Origin: Euperipatoides rowelli
Taxonomy: Eukaryota; Onychophora; Udeonychophora; Euonychophora; Peripatopsidae
Reading direction: 5' to 3' (one strand)
Assembly: GCA_003024985.2 (NCBI GenBank)
Contig: PXIH01S0004959.1
DNA length: 11,999 bases
In this document: piece by piece, positions 1 to 8,165 of the stretch
How the letters are laid out: every line of letters begins with the position of its first letter
Numbering within the stretch: position 1 is the first letter of the stretch
The notes under the pieces: generated by a model
Told to the model about the DNA's origin: nothing
The model's input: only the letters and a program-made list of their open reading frames with translations
Databases searched by the model: none
Made by a program: the position numbers and the translations under genes

Positions 1-600
1 AAAAAAAAAAAACTAATTTGAGAGCATGTTTATTTCCATGTCTCCCGTACTGATCTATCCTCTGTTAGATTCACCTTACTTTCCTTTTCTTATTCAGCTT
101 AGTTCTAAATTAATTTTCTATGAAATGAATAAAATATCTTAGAAAGAAAAGTATCGCATTTGCATAGAATGTTTTGCTTTACGGTTAAAATCTCTCACAA
201 AGAGCTGTGAAGTTTCTAAACACACAAGATTGAAAATTTAATTTCTGCTATGTAGTCTACCATCTCTGCAACATATATCACACTTTTAAAAGTAATGTGG
301 ACAATCTAAAGGTTAACTAATTTCCATTCATTTTTGCGTGCCTGCTTTTTTATTGTAATATACTGTATATACTGTATATATTTTTAATATGAAGCCTATT
401 ATTAATTTTTGACCAATGATCCCGTAGCAGGAAATTTGTGGACTTCTGTACTTTGAAAAAAAAAAATGAATGAAAAACTATTGGCCACTTGTACTATCCA
501 TGCCTGCACACCTGCATACTTTTGGATAGCGTTATTGTACCTACCATATTTGTAGTTTGAAAAAAAAAAGTATGGAAATGATCATTTTGGCATAAGTCAA

Positions 601-663
601 ATAGAAGAAAGAAAAATTACTAAGCTTTGGACTTAATTTTTTTTTCCAACTTCTTTCTTCTAT
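601..663. repeat. 13-bp perfect inverted repeat
   Basis: ATAGAAGAAAGAA at 601-613 is exactly complementary to TTCTTTCTTCTAT at 651-663, with a 37-nt spacer. The arms are purine/pyrimidine-rich, so chance or low complexity is a reasonable explanation. Confidence 0.5.
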
Positions 664-1128
664 ACTTTGAAAAAATGTATCATGGGAAAGATGTGGACCA
701 TGTCAATAAATGTGTGGTCCAAGGAAAGAATCTAATCTTCCCCACTGAAATTAAATCTGCAAAGGAAAAGTGTCACTTTGAGATAGCTTCATAATTTGAT
801 AAAAACATAAGTTTAAAATACTGTAGTTAGAGATTTTTATAAAAAATTGATTCACTTTCAATATTGATTTTTATCTATAAAAAAATAGGGTTTGTAATTT
901 TTTTTTAAATATACTGTAGGCTATATTTTATAGAAAAAAATAATTTTTCTTCATCATATACTGTTTATTTCGATAGTAAAATATCAAGTCAGAATGTTAG
1001 TTTGATTACTGAAATAAAATGGTGGTGTTTACACCTATAGAAGATCAATCATAAATAAAAGGTTTTCCTTCCATGCAAAAGGCTTCTAGATGTTAGGGAG
1101 AAAGAAACTGAAGACCAGATTGGTAGTT

Positions 1129-1142
1129 CCCCCCCCCCCCCC
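1129..1142. repeat. poly(C) tract, C14
   Basis: Fourteen consecutive C residues sit in otherwise AT-rich intron. Length at such tracts is prone to sequencing error and polymorphism. C-rich patches recur at about 1651-1690 and 1719-1733. Confidence 0.95.
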
Positions 1143-1310
1143 AACTATTTCCTAAATGTGGGTATTGTGGATAATTTTTTATTTTTTTTGCATCCTCACC
1201 CCATGTGACAATTTTTATTTGTAATACAAGATAGTCTATTGTGTTTCTGAACTTATTTGTAAACAAACTATTTTTCGAATTGGACCTCTCAAAATGTTTT
1301 CTATTCTGTA

Positions 1311-1378
1311 TTAAAATGTGGTTTGTAAACGGTGGGATCCAATATTTGGAACCCCACTGTTTTCAAACCAAGTTTTAA
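1311..1378 (+). ncRNA. pre-miRNA-like long hairpin (candidate)
   Basis: The arms 1311-1340 and 1348-1378 fold back on each other around a 7-nt loop (AATATTT, 1341-1347). Reading outward from the loop, the left arm ends in GTGGGATCC. The reverse complement of the right arm ends in GTGGGGTTCC. Both arms share TGGTTTG and a TTAAAA base. By eye about 25 of 30 positions are Watson-Crick or G-U pairs, with isolated mismatches and one bulge. Stem length, small loop and sense orientation within a host intron fit an animal miRNA precursor. I do not recognise a mature miRNA, and it could equally be a transposon foldback, so the ncRNA label is a hypothesis. Confidence 0.35.
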
Positions 1379-1818
1379 AATTAAGATGCATTTTGTTTAC
1401 TCCTGGGCATTTTCCATAGTTAATTATTATTTTTATTGAGCTTGCAGGATTATTAAGCCATTAACATAAATAAATGTCACCCCTGTTTTGCATATTATTA
1501 GAAAGCAATATTTTTCATAAAAGAAGTGTTATTTGAAAGTAGGCATATTTTAATGGTGGTGGTTCTGGGCAATTGTGAATTTGATCAGAGACTTGACTAA
1601 TAGGTATGGGATAGTTCATAAACTATATCTCGCAATTTGTTCCTATTTGTACCCCTCCCCCACCTCCTTCACCATAACTTTAATACCCCCTGTATGAAAT
1701 TACATCACAAATTTTTGACCCCCCCCTCCCTCGACATGAATTAATGTAATGCATTACACTATTAGTTCATTAAAAAAACTCTAAAAAAATACATAAGATA
1801 TATTAAGTATTAAATGCA

Positions 1819-1835
1819 TTTTTTTTTTTTTTTTT
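1819..1835. repeat. poly(T) tract, T17
   Basis: Seventeen consecutive T residues. Similar long A/T runs occur at 4443-4470 (T21 then A7) and 10678-10694 (T17). No poly(A)-tailed insertion with target duplications could be recognised around them. Confidence 0.9.
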
Positions 1836-2198
1836 AATAATGGCTTGAAGTATCCATTTTTGTGAAGCACATGACTGTACTGCATGTAAACATGGATAAG
1901 GTGCTACTGTAAATATGTTGGTACTCGTGAGGGTCTGTAAACCAAGATATGCTTGTATTTAATTTACTGTAAACACATATGAAGATTTGTTGTTATTTTT
2001 TTTTAAATTGTTACATCACTTTTCAACCTTCCCTCCTCCCCTTTCCACATTTATTCTTACTCCCTCCACCCATTTTTACATGATGTAGTTTCTGGATGAT
2101 CTTTATGAATGATCTAAAATAATTTATAAATTGGAAAGATTGCTTCTAAATAAGTTTTTTTTTTTTTAAAAAAAAAAAAATTTCTCTATATCTTTTAG

Positions 2199-2348
2199 GT
2201 TCAATTCCATTCGGTAAAAGGAATTGGCATTTCCTTGGTAAATCATGTTGCCGAGGAATTAGTATATGTTTCTCTTAATGTTATCATAGTTGAGTATACC
2301 CATTCATCAACTGGACAGACATTAGATGGCAGCATTCAGAATATCCAG
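2199..2348 (+). CDS. VPS13-like protein, exon a
   Basis: This 150-nt exon lies between acceptor TTTTAG (ending 2198) and donor CAG|GTAGTA (2349). It reads as 50 codons in phase 0, beginning VQFHSVKGIGISLVNH and ending DGSIQNIQ. The segments GIGISLVN and EELVYVSL resemble the conserved VPS13 pattern G-[IVL]-G-[IL]-S-[LV]-[IV]-N followed by PEEL or AEEL, found in the C-terminal half of family members. VPS13 proteins are very long, rod-like lipid conduits made of repeating beta-groove units that move glycerophospholipids in bulk between organelles at contact sites. This exon should encode beta strands of one late unit. The preceding exon is not in the window, so the incoming phase cannot be checked. 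The family call is secure; the paralogue (A/C-like or D-like) is not. Confidence 0.9.
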
Positions 2349-2443
2349 GTAGTAAATAGAATATTTACATTACATTTTCAAATTTAAACATTATATAATA
2401 GTATACTGTAGGCTTACATTTTTTATTTATTTTTTTGTTATAG
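2349..2443 (+). other. 95-bp intron
   Basis: The intron begins GTAGTA and ends in a T-rich tract with TTATAG at 2438-2443. It is phase 0. It contains one copy of the TACTGTAGGCT string (2404-2414) that also occurs at 912-922. Confidence 0.9.
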
Positions 2444-2584
2444 ATTGATAATCAATTGTTGGGAGCTGAATGTCCCGTTATACTTTATGTCAGTCCTAAA
2501 ATTGATGAGCAGCGTCACTTACCGGCCATTCATATTACAGCTCATAAAGTTCCCATCGGGCATATGAATGCAGAAATCTTCAAA
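2444..2584 (+). CDS. VPS13-like protein, exon b
   Basis: This 141-nt exon runs from after acceptor TATAG to donor AAA|GTAAAT (2585). It encodes 47 codons in phase 0, starting IDNQLLGAECPVILYVSP and ending GHMNAEIFK. The [IV]-D-N-Q-L motif, a short loop, then P-[VF]-x-LY, is a hallmark of VPS13 proteins directly after the SIQ[ND][IV]Q strand that ends the preceding exon. The joined peptide therefore reads naturally across the splice (QNIQ then IDNQ). The remainder, with PAIHITAHKV, fits the strand and loop that follow in the family. It probably forms part of the lipid-lining beta sheet. No catalytic residues are expected in this family. Confidence 0.93.
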
Positions 2585-2700
2585 GTAAATTTATCTTTTT
2601 AATGGACTTATTTTTTCTCTCGTAGAAATTTCACAGAGGGTTTTTTTTTTTTCAGCTTTTAATAAAAGCTTATTTCTTTCTTTTTCTTATTATTTTAAAG
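2585..2700 (+). other. 116-bp intron
   Basis: The intron begins GTAAAT and ends TTTTAAAG at 2693-2700, after a long T-rich tract. It is phase 0. No other feature was seen. Confidence 0.9.
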
Positions 2701-2831
2701 CATCTCATGGTTAATTTAAAAAATATGACTCTCCGCATTGAAGAACGTTTGCTTTGGAAGTTACTTCAGTTTGCTGGTTTCAACCAGTCTGATGCAGAAT
2801 TAGAAAAACTTGATGAATCAGAAACTCAGAG
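2701..2831 (+). CDS. VPS13-like protein, exon c
   Basis: This 131-nt exon reads HLMVNLKNMTLRIEERLLWK, then LLQFAGF and an acidic tail (DAELEKLDESETQ). It ends at donor AG|GTATAC (2832) in phase 2. The pattern x-[VI]-x-[LF]-x-x-[ML]-x-[LI]-x-[IL]-E-E-x-L-L-x-K-L-L-x-F fits the VPS13 family, where a beta strand is followed by a helix that leads into a poorly conserved acidic linker. The split codon AG+A joins in frame to exon d at 8541 to give arginine. The linker is the segment most likely to vary through alternative exons, and an open reading segment follows only 85 bp downstream (2917-3029). Confidence 0.92.
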
Positions 2832-2916
2832 GTATACATTATGCTTATTCCTCCTTTATTTAATATTACATATTCCATGATTTGAACTGTTAGAACTGTC
2901 TGTTTAAAACAAACAG

Positions 2917-3029
2917 GATTGTTTCCATTAACAATGAGCATTTGAATGAAGTGGAAACACAGGTTTTAACACAAAAGAGTACCGTTGCTTATGGATTTGC
3001 TAATAAAGCAAATACAGTAGATACAATAG
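2917..3029 (+). CDS. candidate alternative (cassette) exon of the VPS13-like gene
   Basis: After AG at 2915-2916 there is a segment of one base, 37 open codons and one base, ending before GT at 3030 (ATAG|GTGTTA). It begins IVSINNEHLNEVETQ and continues VLTQKSTVAYGF. The lead base completes the AG left by exon c to give AGG (Arg), so entry is in frame. The exit phase (1) does not match the main acceptor of exon d. It does match alternative AGs 8 or 11 bp inside that exon (after 8548 or 8551), which would keep the downstream frame. The composition is less AT-biased than the neighbouring intron and the peptide is polar, as expected for the linker. The acceptor's pyrimidine tract is weak and I see no conserved motif, so it may be chance. 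Confidence 0.25.
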
Positions 3030-3306
3030 GTGTTATTTATAGTATTTAAATATTCAATATAAAAAAGCAACTAAAATAATATTGATATTTTAAGAGTAAG
3101 TTAGTGAAAAAGATAACATAAATTATGTTTTCAAATGTCCAGTACCTAATGCATTATGGTACTAAAATTCTAATTTAATAAAATATTGTTTTAAATTTTT
3201 TTATCAATGAAATTTTGTTGATTTAGATATCTATAATTAAGCTGGATATAAATCATACCTAATACTTATCCTGAAGTTTTTTTATTTAAAGTAGGCTATT
3301 CTCATG

Positions 3307-3374
3307 TATCTTGATGAACGCAGGACTTGAGTATTAAAAAAATATTTATTGATAATTACGTCTTCATCAAGATA
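3307..3374. repeat. 12-bp perfect inverted repeat
   Basis: TATCTTGATGAA at 3307-3318 is complementary to TTCATCAAGATA at 3363-3374, with a 44-nt AT-rich spacer. GGCTA strings lie just outside on both sides (3294, 3384). It may be the ends of a short non-autonomous element, but no target-site duplication is evident. Confidence 0.5.
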
Positions 3375-3549
3375 TACAAGATTAGGCTAGGTTAAAAAAA
3401 AATTTCAAAAAAAAAACTTATCAGATCAGACAGTCAACAAAACGTCCAGTCAACTAAAAAAAAAAAACATCAAAATTTTTACAAAGGCCTCCAAACTTGA
3501 TATACTGTAGCCCAGGGCCTCACAAAGCCTAAATCCGTCCCTGAATGCA

Positions 3550-3865
3550 CTGCAAAACTGACCCAGGTGCACTTGTTTGGCTAGAATCTGGATTATTTAA
3601 AAGACTGTTTTTCAAAATGGTGCACTTATTTGGGCTTCGTGGAAACCCTATCCTGAACCTTAGATGAAGTAAAAATTAGGGGGCGCTGTTGCATGCCACA
3701 TTTTGGATTTCTTTCAGTGTGCTCAAAAAATTGAAATGTGATGGTGAACTTGTTTGACGATGGCGCACTTTACCAAATTTTAGATGAAAAATAGGGGTGG
3801 TGCACTTATTTGGTGTGGCACCCTTTGATGGCATACCAAATAAGTGCACCAGCCTTTGATGGCAT
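3550..3865. repeat. cluster of GTGCACTTATTTGG-type repeats
   Basis: Variants of the same 14-16-mer recur near 3567 (GTGCACTTGTTTGG), 3616 (GTGCACTTATTTGG), 3743 (GTGAACTTGTTTGA) and 3799 (GTGCACTTATTTGG). An inverted copy lies at 3835-3850. CCTTTGATGGCAT is duplicated at 3822-3834 and 3853-3865. The sequence is GC-richer than the surrounding intron. It looks like a decayed, locally rearranged interspersed or satellite-like repeat. No coding potential was recognised. Confidence 0.65.
3799..3850. repeat. perfect 16-bp inverted repeat
   Basis: GGTGCACTTATTTGGT (3799-3814) and ACCAAATAAGTGCACC (3835-3850) are exact reverse complements separated by 20 nt. It is the strongest perfect hairpin in the window and lies within the GTGCACTTATTTGG repeat cluster. 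It could form a stem in RNA or be an element's terminal structure. Confidence 0.85.
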
Positions 3866-4136
3866 GCTATGGTAAGACTTTTTTTTTTTCAGCTTAAATG
3901 ATAATTATAAAAATTAAAGCCCGTTAAACAATTAAGAAATACAATATATATAATTTCTCTTTCTGTCTTTTTGTTCCTATATCTGGTAGCGATACAATAT
4001 CATGCAACAGACCAAATTTGCATAGTTTAATTTCTGCTGAAATTAAAAATTTGCATTCGTCACTTTCTGCTCAAACTGTACAGATCTTTAATTAATTGTT
4101 TTATAAATAAACAAATTTATAATTCTTAATAAATCT

Positions 4137-4258
4137 TAAAAACCCATCAAAAATGATAAAGTTTGATTATATTCTTTGGTTAGAAAGCGTGCCGGCCGGT
4201 GGTAGCCATATAATGAATTAAACTTTTACGACTTGCCATCATTTTTGACAAGTTTTTA
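4137..4258. mobile_element. MITE-like 122-bp foldback element (candidate)
   Basis: The 21-bp ends at 4137-4157 and 4238-4258 are inverted copies matching at 18 of 21 positions (TAAAAAC..., then TCAAAAATGAT). Further inside, AAAGTTT followed by ATTATAT on the left is mirrored by ATATAAT and AAACTTT on the right, so the unit is a long imperfect palindrome around a GC-rich centre (GCCGGCCGG at 4191-4199). Each end begins with TA, which would fit TA target duplication as in Tc1/mariner-derived MITEs. That assignment is inference. The left 21-mer occurs again exactly at 11266-11286, and a diverged right end lies at 4851-4871. There is no transposase, as expected for a MITE. Confidence 0.5.
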
Positions 4259-4850
4259 ACCCTTTGCCTGTCTAAGCATTTTTCAAGGTTACTTCTCATG
4301 CGCTTTTTTTATATCTTTTGATCTATTATGATTTAGGGCATAAAATTAATATTTTTAGGTATGTAGTTGTTCCAGGATGAAAAAATAATAATAAAAATGT
4401 GAATCACATACAATACACATTTAACTTTGCATTTTAGCGCAATTTTTTTTTTTTTTTTTTTTTAAAAAAATGTTATTTTGTATCTAAATATAAGATAAAT
4501 TAATGTTTTATAAAAAAAACTTATTTGTTATGAATAAAAAATTTAATCTTGTGTATATTTATGTTTACATTACCTAAAACTATTATTTCAATATAGTTAA
4601 CATTGATACGTCTTGTGAATCATGTGTGATGCATAGCAAGTTAGAACACTTTCAAACTGATACGTTTAGCTCCAACGATCGTTTATTTTTCATTCTGTGA
4701 ACAAAAATTTTCAGAATTGAAAATCATATGTATTTTGAATCATATGTGATACAAAAGCATATGAAAAGAACACAGATTCAAAAACAGGCAAAGGTTAAGG
4801 TCATGCTTAGCACTTTTAATAACGTTAGCATAGGTCTTTTTAATAATTCC

Positions 4851-4890
4851 GTCATTCTTGACAGGCTTTTAGGCCGGTGCCATATAGAAC
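4851..4890. repeat. diverged partial copy of the 4137-4258 element
   Basis: Positions 4851-4871 align with the element's right end 4238-4258, differing at four positions by eye. The following GGCCGGTGCCATATA echoes the element's centre (GGCCGGTGGTAGCCATATA, 4193-4211). The order of parts differs from the full copy, so it is a rearranged or only partly related relative. Confidence 0.4.
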
Positions 4891-5249
4891 TTTCCGTTGG
4901 GTTGCAATAAAAAAAATACAACCATCATTTATGTTGTCGCACAGAATGTGGCAGATTTCTTTTTTCATTACCTTTTCTTCATACTTGGTGGCAGCAAAAA
5001 CAAGCACTTCCAGATCCCAATCTCAACCTGTGATTTTGAACACTATAAAGTGCATTATTTTAATCCTAGCTTACAAGCACAAAGAATCAATGAAAGACTA
5101 TAGTGACAGATTGCATTATCGATAAAGCAATTCATCTAGCCTTTGTTTTTAAATTTTATCTTCAAATGTTACGCACATATAATGGCATTAATAGATGCAC
5201 TAGATATTTCTTTCAAGACTTTAAAGTTGTTTTTTCAGCTCAAAAATAG

Positions 5250-5290
5250 CAATAAGTAATACTCGGACGAAGAAATTCAATAAGTAATAC
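5250..5290. repeat. 13-bp direct repeat
   Basis: CAATAAGTAATAC occurs at 5250-5262 and again at 5278-5290. It may be a small tandem duplication or a target-site remnant; nothing recognisable lies between the copies. Confidence 0.6.
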
Positions 5291-6224
5291 AGATAATGTA
5301 ATAAAGACTATTATTTCTTTTTTATGATTCACTTTAGCATGAATATTGTTTTGGTTTTTTTTTTTTCAGAACATAACAAATAGATAATCCTAATCGCAAT
5401 ATTAATAATGATTGCGAAATTGTAACTTTTGTGAAAGATAAGGGATAATTAAAGCAAGTTTACTCTTATCAATTACAAAATAATACAAAAAAGATTTTTC
5501 CATCTTTTTACAAATTATTACTATTATAGAAGGATTGTGCATCTACAAATTGAAATGTTTACACTAACGAAATATTAACTGAATTTATAGTGCCATATCT
5601 TTTATTGTATAGTAATTAAACTGTCCATGATACTGAGTAGTACTTGCAAGTTTAGGCTAAGTAAGTGAAGATCCTGCTAGCGTAGAATAAATAAATTAAC
5701 CTGGCCGAGATAGGAATGAAGTTTAACACTTCTGGTCAGTTTATTGAGAAAGAAAAAAGTACGAGTGCAAATGTAAATGGATTCATTCATTAAACCCAAT
5801 ATGAGAGCAAACGATGTTATCTTTGCTCAGAGCAGGTTAATTTCACAATCTGTCGATCACTCTCTTGATGAAGGCAGGAAATACAAAGTCACCAGCACTA
5901 TGAAACTTGCGTAGTGATTGACTCATTCCATTAAAACAATCTGCGTTAGAAAAAGTTATGTTGATTCCAACGCGCAACAATTTTTAAAGCAAGCTCTATG
6001 GTTATTTTTTTCCACCGAAGATACCATAAACCATTGCAAATTGATATTTTTTTCCACTTTGGCATATCCTATTGAAAATTATGTGTTTTAAAAAATTTTA
6101 CGGCACCGCTACATAACGGATCTTTCTTTGTACGTCGGCCTATAAATTATAATGATGTATTTAATTGTGAATCGTATTTTAATTTTTATAATTAAATATA
6201 ATTGTACATTTATAATTTTGGTGA

Positions 6225-6300
6225 TTATTGCCGTATGCCCACCACAAGTGGCGCCCCGAGCGATCTCCATTATCCGGGTGCCTTTCCCTAATCCATCCAT
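6225..6300. repeat. GC-rich patch, possible element fragment
   Basis: A segment including GTGGCGCCCCGAGCGATCTC (6248-6267) stands out from the AT-rich flanks and keeps several CpGs. TGGCGCCCCGAG superficially resembles the start of an LTR-retrotransposon primer-binding site. I could not find paired LTRs or a polypurine tract, so it is only flagged as a possible fragment of a mobile element. Short overlapping open frames on both strands (6109-6340) are not convincing genes. Confidence 0.25.
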
Positions 6301-7267
6301 TAAATTCAGTTTTACTTTATTTCAAATTTGGGTGAAATAAAAACCTGATGGCAGACATGGTCAAAGTTTTTAAATGATGAATAAGTATATTCATGTTTAT
6401 CTTACTTAAATTTTCCATTCAATATCTTAATTGTAAAATAAAAATTATGAATCATATAACCAATTTTTTTAATCTATAATTTTAAATTTCGAGATATGAT
6501 AGTCTTTATAATAAAACAAAAATTATAAATGAATAATTCTGTAGTGTCTGCCTAGCGAGCTCTTCAGTAACCATTACTCCAGAAGCAGCCAAAGTTATAA
6601 TTTTGGGAATGTTGGAATTAAAATGTTTTGTCTTTTGGATACTATATCAGAAGACTTTGCAGCCAATTGATTACTCGTTGAACTACTTTTTCCTAATACA
6701 AACTTGTTAATTCTAAGAAGAAAATACTAATTTTTAAACATACTAGACCTCTTGTAAGCTTTTAAAACCATTAGCTAGATTGTTGGAGGCTTACAGTGTC
6801 CCCCAAACTCTCAACTGACATTGTTTATGCATCTTTAAGTTATATATAGGCTACTGTATGTTTTAGAGGATTTAATTTTTTTTTGTTTTTTCTGAAGGGT
6901 TATTCTTTTAAAGGTTTGGACATCATGAAATGAAGCATGATAAAAATTGCACTTAAATTAATAGTATTTATTAAACTCACACTAAATTTTGATCGTCTTG
7001 GTTAGTAAACAAACAGAAAAGAATAGTACTGGATTTCTCCTCATCAATACCAGTGGTCAAAATTTAATTACAACGTTGAGAAGATGGCACTTAAGTTACA
7101 ATCTGATACACCATACTACAAATAGTAGTTGGTCATTTCAAATATAGATTTAGATATAACAAACTTAAAAATATATTTACAATACTTTCTGGTAAACTGG
7201 TAGACAGCCCCACACTATTAATGCCGTGTTATTCACGAGTGTTCCATAAAAAAAACATATTCTGAAG

Positions 7268-7470
7268 ACCACCTAAATCAGGTGCGTTGATATACAGTAT
7301 ATTCTCTCCATTTATCCGGAATAACTATTACAGGTGAAACAATAATACCATCCATTTACCGGAGACCACCTATTACCAGGTGAAACAATACCCTCCATTT
7401 ACCGAGACCACCTATTACTAGGTGAAACAATACCCTCCATTTACCGGAGACCTATTACCAGGTGAAACAA
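7268..7470. repeat. minisatellite, about 43-bp unit, four copies
   Basis: Copies at 7308-7351, 7352-7394, 7395-7436 and 7437-7470 (last truncated) share CCATTTACCGGAGACCACCT, then ATTACCAGGTGAAACAATA. Lengths are 44, 43, 42 and 34 bp. Copies 2 and 3 are nearly identical, copy 1 is the most diverged, and copy 4 lacks an internal ACC-type block. In the better copies CACCT and AGGTG can pair as a 5-bp hairpin around ATTACC or ATTACT. A lone related hairpin (CACCT-AAATC-AGGTG) lies just upstream at about 7270-7284. The array is intronic and non-coding. Confidence 0.9.
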
Positions 7471-7674
7471 CATAACAAGTTTGCAACACATGTGCGGCAT
7501 ACTGTATCTCACAACAAAACTTGAGACTAACATCTCGGAACAGGATTACTAACCAGGGTTGTTTCCCTCTAGTGATAAATTGTATGTGTAATTTCAGCAC
7601 TACTGTTTCCTACAAAATTTGATTCAAAGCATTTAGTTGATGAGAAGATAGCAACAACTGACAAAAAATTAAAA

Positions 7675-7692
7675 CTGCACAATATTGTGCAG
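7675..7692. repeat. 18-bp perfect palindrome
   Basis: CTGCACAATATTGTGCAG is its own reverse complement. It could be a dyad protein-binding site or chance; nothing flanking it helps decide. Confidence 0.8.
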
Positions 7693-8033
7693 ATAAGTGC
7701 ATTAATAATTTTGCTTTTTGAAAATAAATAAAAAGTTGGTGAAATCATTAAGAAAATAAAAGGTAAATAATTATTGTATACTATATTGAATTTTCGTTAC
7801 AATTTTTTGTAATGTGTTAATTCGCTCTGGTAAGGGATTAGCTGAGTTTTGTTCTTTTGTTTACTTTCTTAATATGACACTTGCTATTTTGTAGCATTCT
7901 GTTGCTAATCTGATCAGTTATGAGATTGTAGACAATGAGATAAACATTACTCTTTTACAGTATATGTGCATATTAATGCTAATTTATTAATGTATAATTT
8001 ATTCATATTTATTTTTAATACATGTTGCATTTT

Positions 8034-8046
8034 TGTTAGGTAAGAG
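8034..8046 (+). promoter_or_regulatory. candidate recursive (ratcheting) splice site
   Basis: An acceptor-like TTTTTGTTAG is followed directly by the donor-like GTAAGAG, so AG (8038-8039) abuts GT (8040-8041). In Drosophila and vertebrate long introns, juxtaposed YnNAG|GTRAG sites allow an intron to be removed in steps through a zero-length exon. The site lies 500 bp before the true acceptor of the 5.7-kb intron. The pyrimidine tract is short and the host intron is smaller than most known examples, so this may be a coincidence. Confidence 0.25.
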
Positions 8047-8165
8047 CCTGGCACATATGCTTCTGGGTCACCCACTGGTGGAGTGGCCATTACCATTTCA
8101 CACCATTGTATGTTGTTGGAGTAGTGGTGGCCACTCTAAGGTCTGGGTCACCTGTACAGCTGCAG
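8040..8165 (+). repeat. GC-richer segment with nested direct and inverted repeats
   Basis: TCTGGGTCACC is repeated directly at 8062-8072 and 8142-8152. Between them GAGTGGCCA (8081-8089) and TGGCCACTC (8128-8136) form a 9-bp inverted pair. Base composition is clearly less AT-rich than the flanks. AATAAA-type hexamers occur downstream near 8287 and 8302. It could be a SINE-like or retroposed fragment. The open frame of 144 codons across it (8033-8467) becomes low-complexity hydrophobic and is not considered a gene. Confidence 0.45.

Larger units (their letters stand above)
1..2198 (+). other. intron of the VPS13-like gene (5' part outside window)
   Basis: I see no convincing exon in this stretch. 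It is AT-rich, with stops in all frames and many homopolymer runs, including C14 at 1129-1142 and T17 at 1819-1835. It ends in a T-rich tract and the acceptor AG at 2197-2198. It contains a long hairpin at 1311-1378 and a 13-bp inverted repeat at 601-613/651-663, listed separately. Three related A-rich strings of the form TTTGAAAAAA follow one another near 452, 557 and 667. The upstream exon lies outside the window, so the intron is at least 2.2 kb long. Confidence 0.75.

Noticed and set aside
3990-4095. Possible exon after CTGGTAG at 3984-3990 (DTISCNRPNLHS..., ending in TAA)
   Set aside because: The acceptor is good and joins exon c in phase, but no usable donor exists for exon d and the peptide does not resemble VPS13. 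An alternative terminal exon with the AATAAA near 4128 is conceivable but unsupported.
4728-5125. Overlapping 60-, 82- and 68-codon open frames
   Set aside because: They overlap in different frames with no homology I recognise and AT-driven composition. A decayed transposon gene is possible but cannot be supported from the sequence.
5777-5920. Open segment of about 46 codons (MDSFIKPNMRANDVIFAQSR...)
   Set aside because: Below convincing length, no family recognised, and no splice sites fit the VPS13 frame.
6109-6340. Short open frames on both strands and a TGGCGCC primer-binding-site-like string
   Set aside because: Frames of about 60 codons overlap on opposite strands around a GC-rich patch. 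No LTR pair or polypurine tract was found, so no retrotransposon was called.
7268-7470. CRISPR-like array
   Set aside because: Repeats are contiguous without unique spacers, and the genome is clearly eukaryotic.
7418-7600. 60-codon open frame on the minus strand
   Set aside because: It partly consists of the 43-bp minisatellite read backwards.
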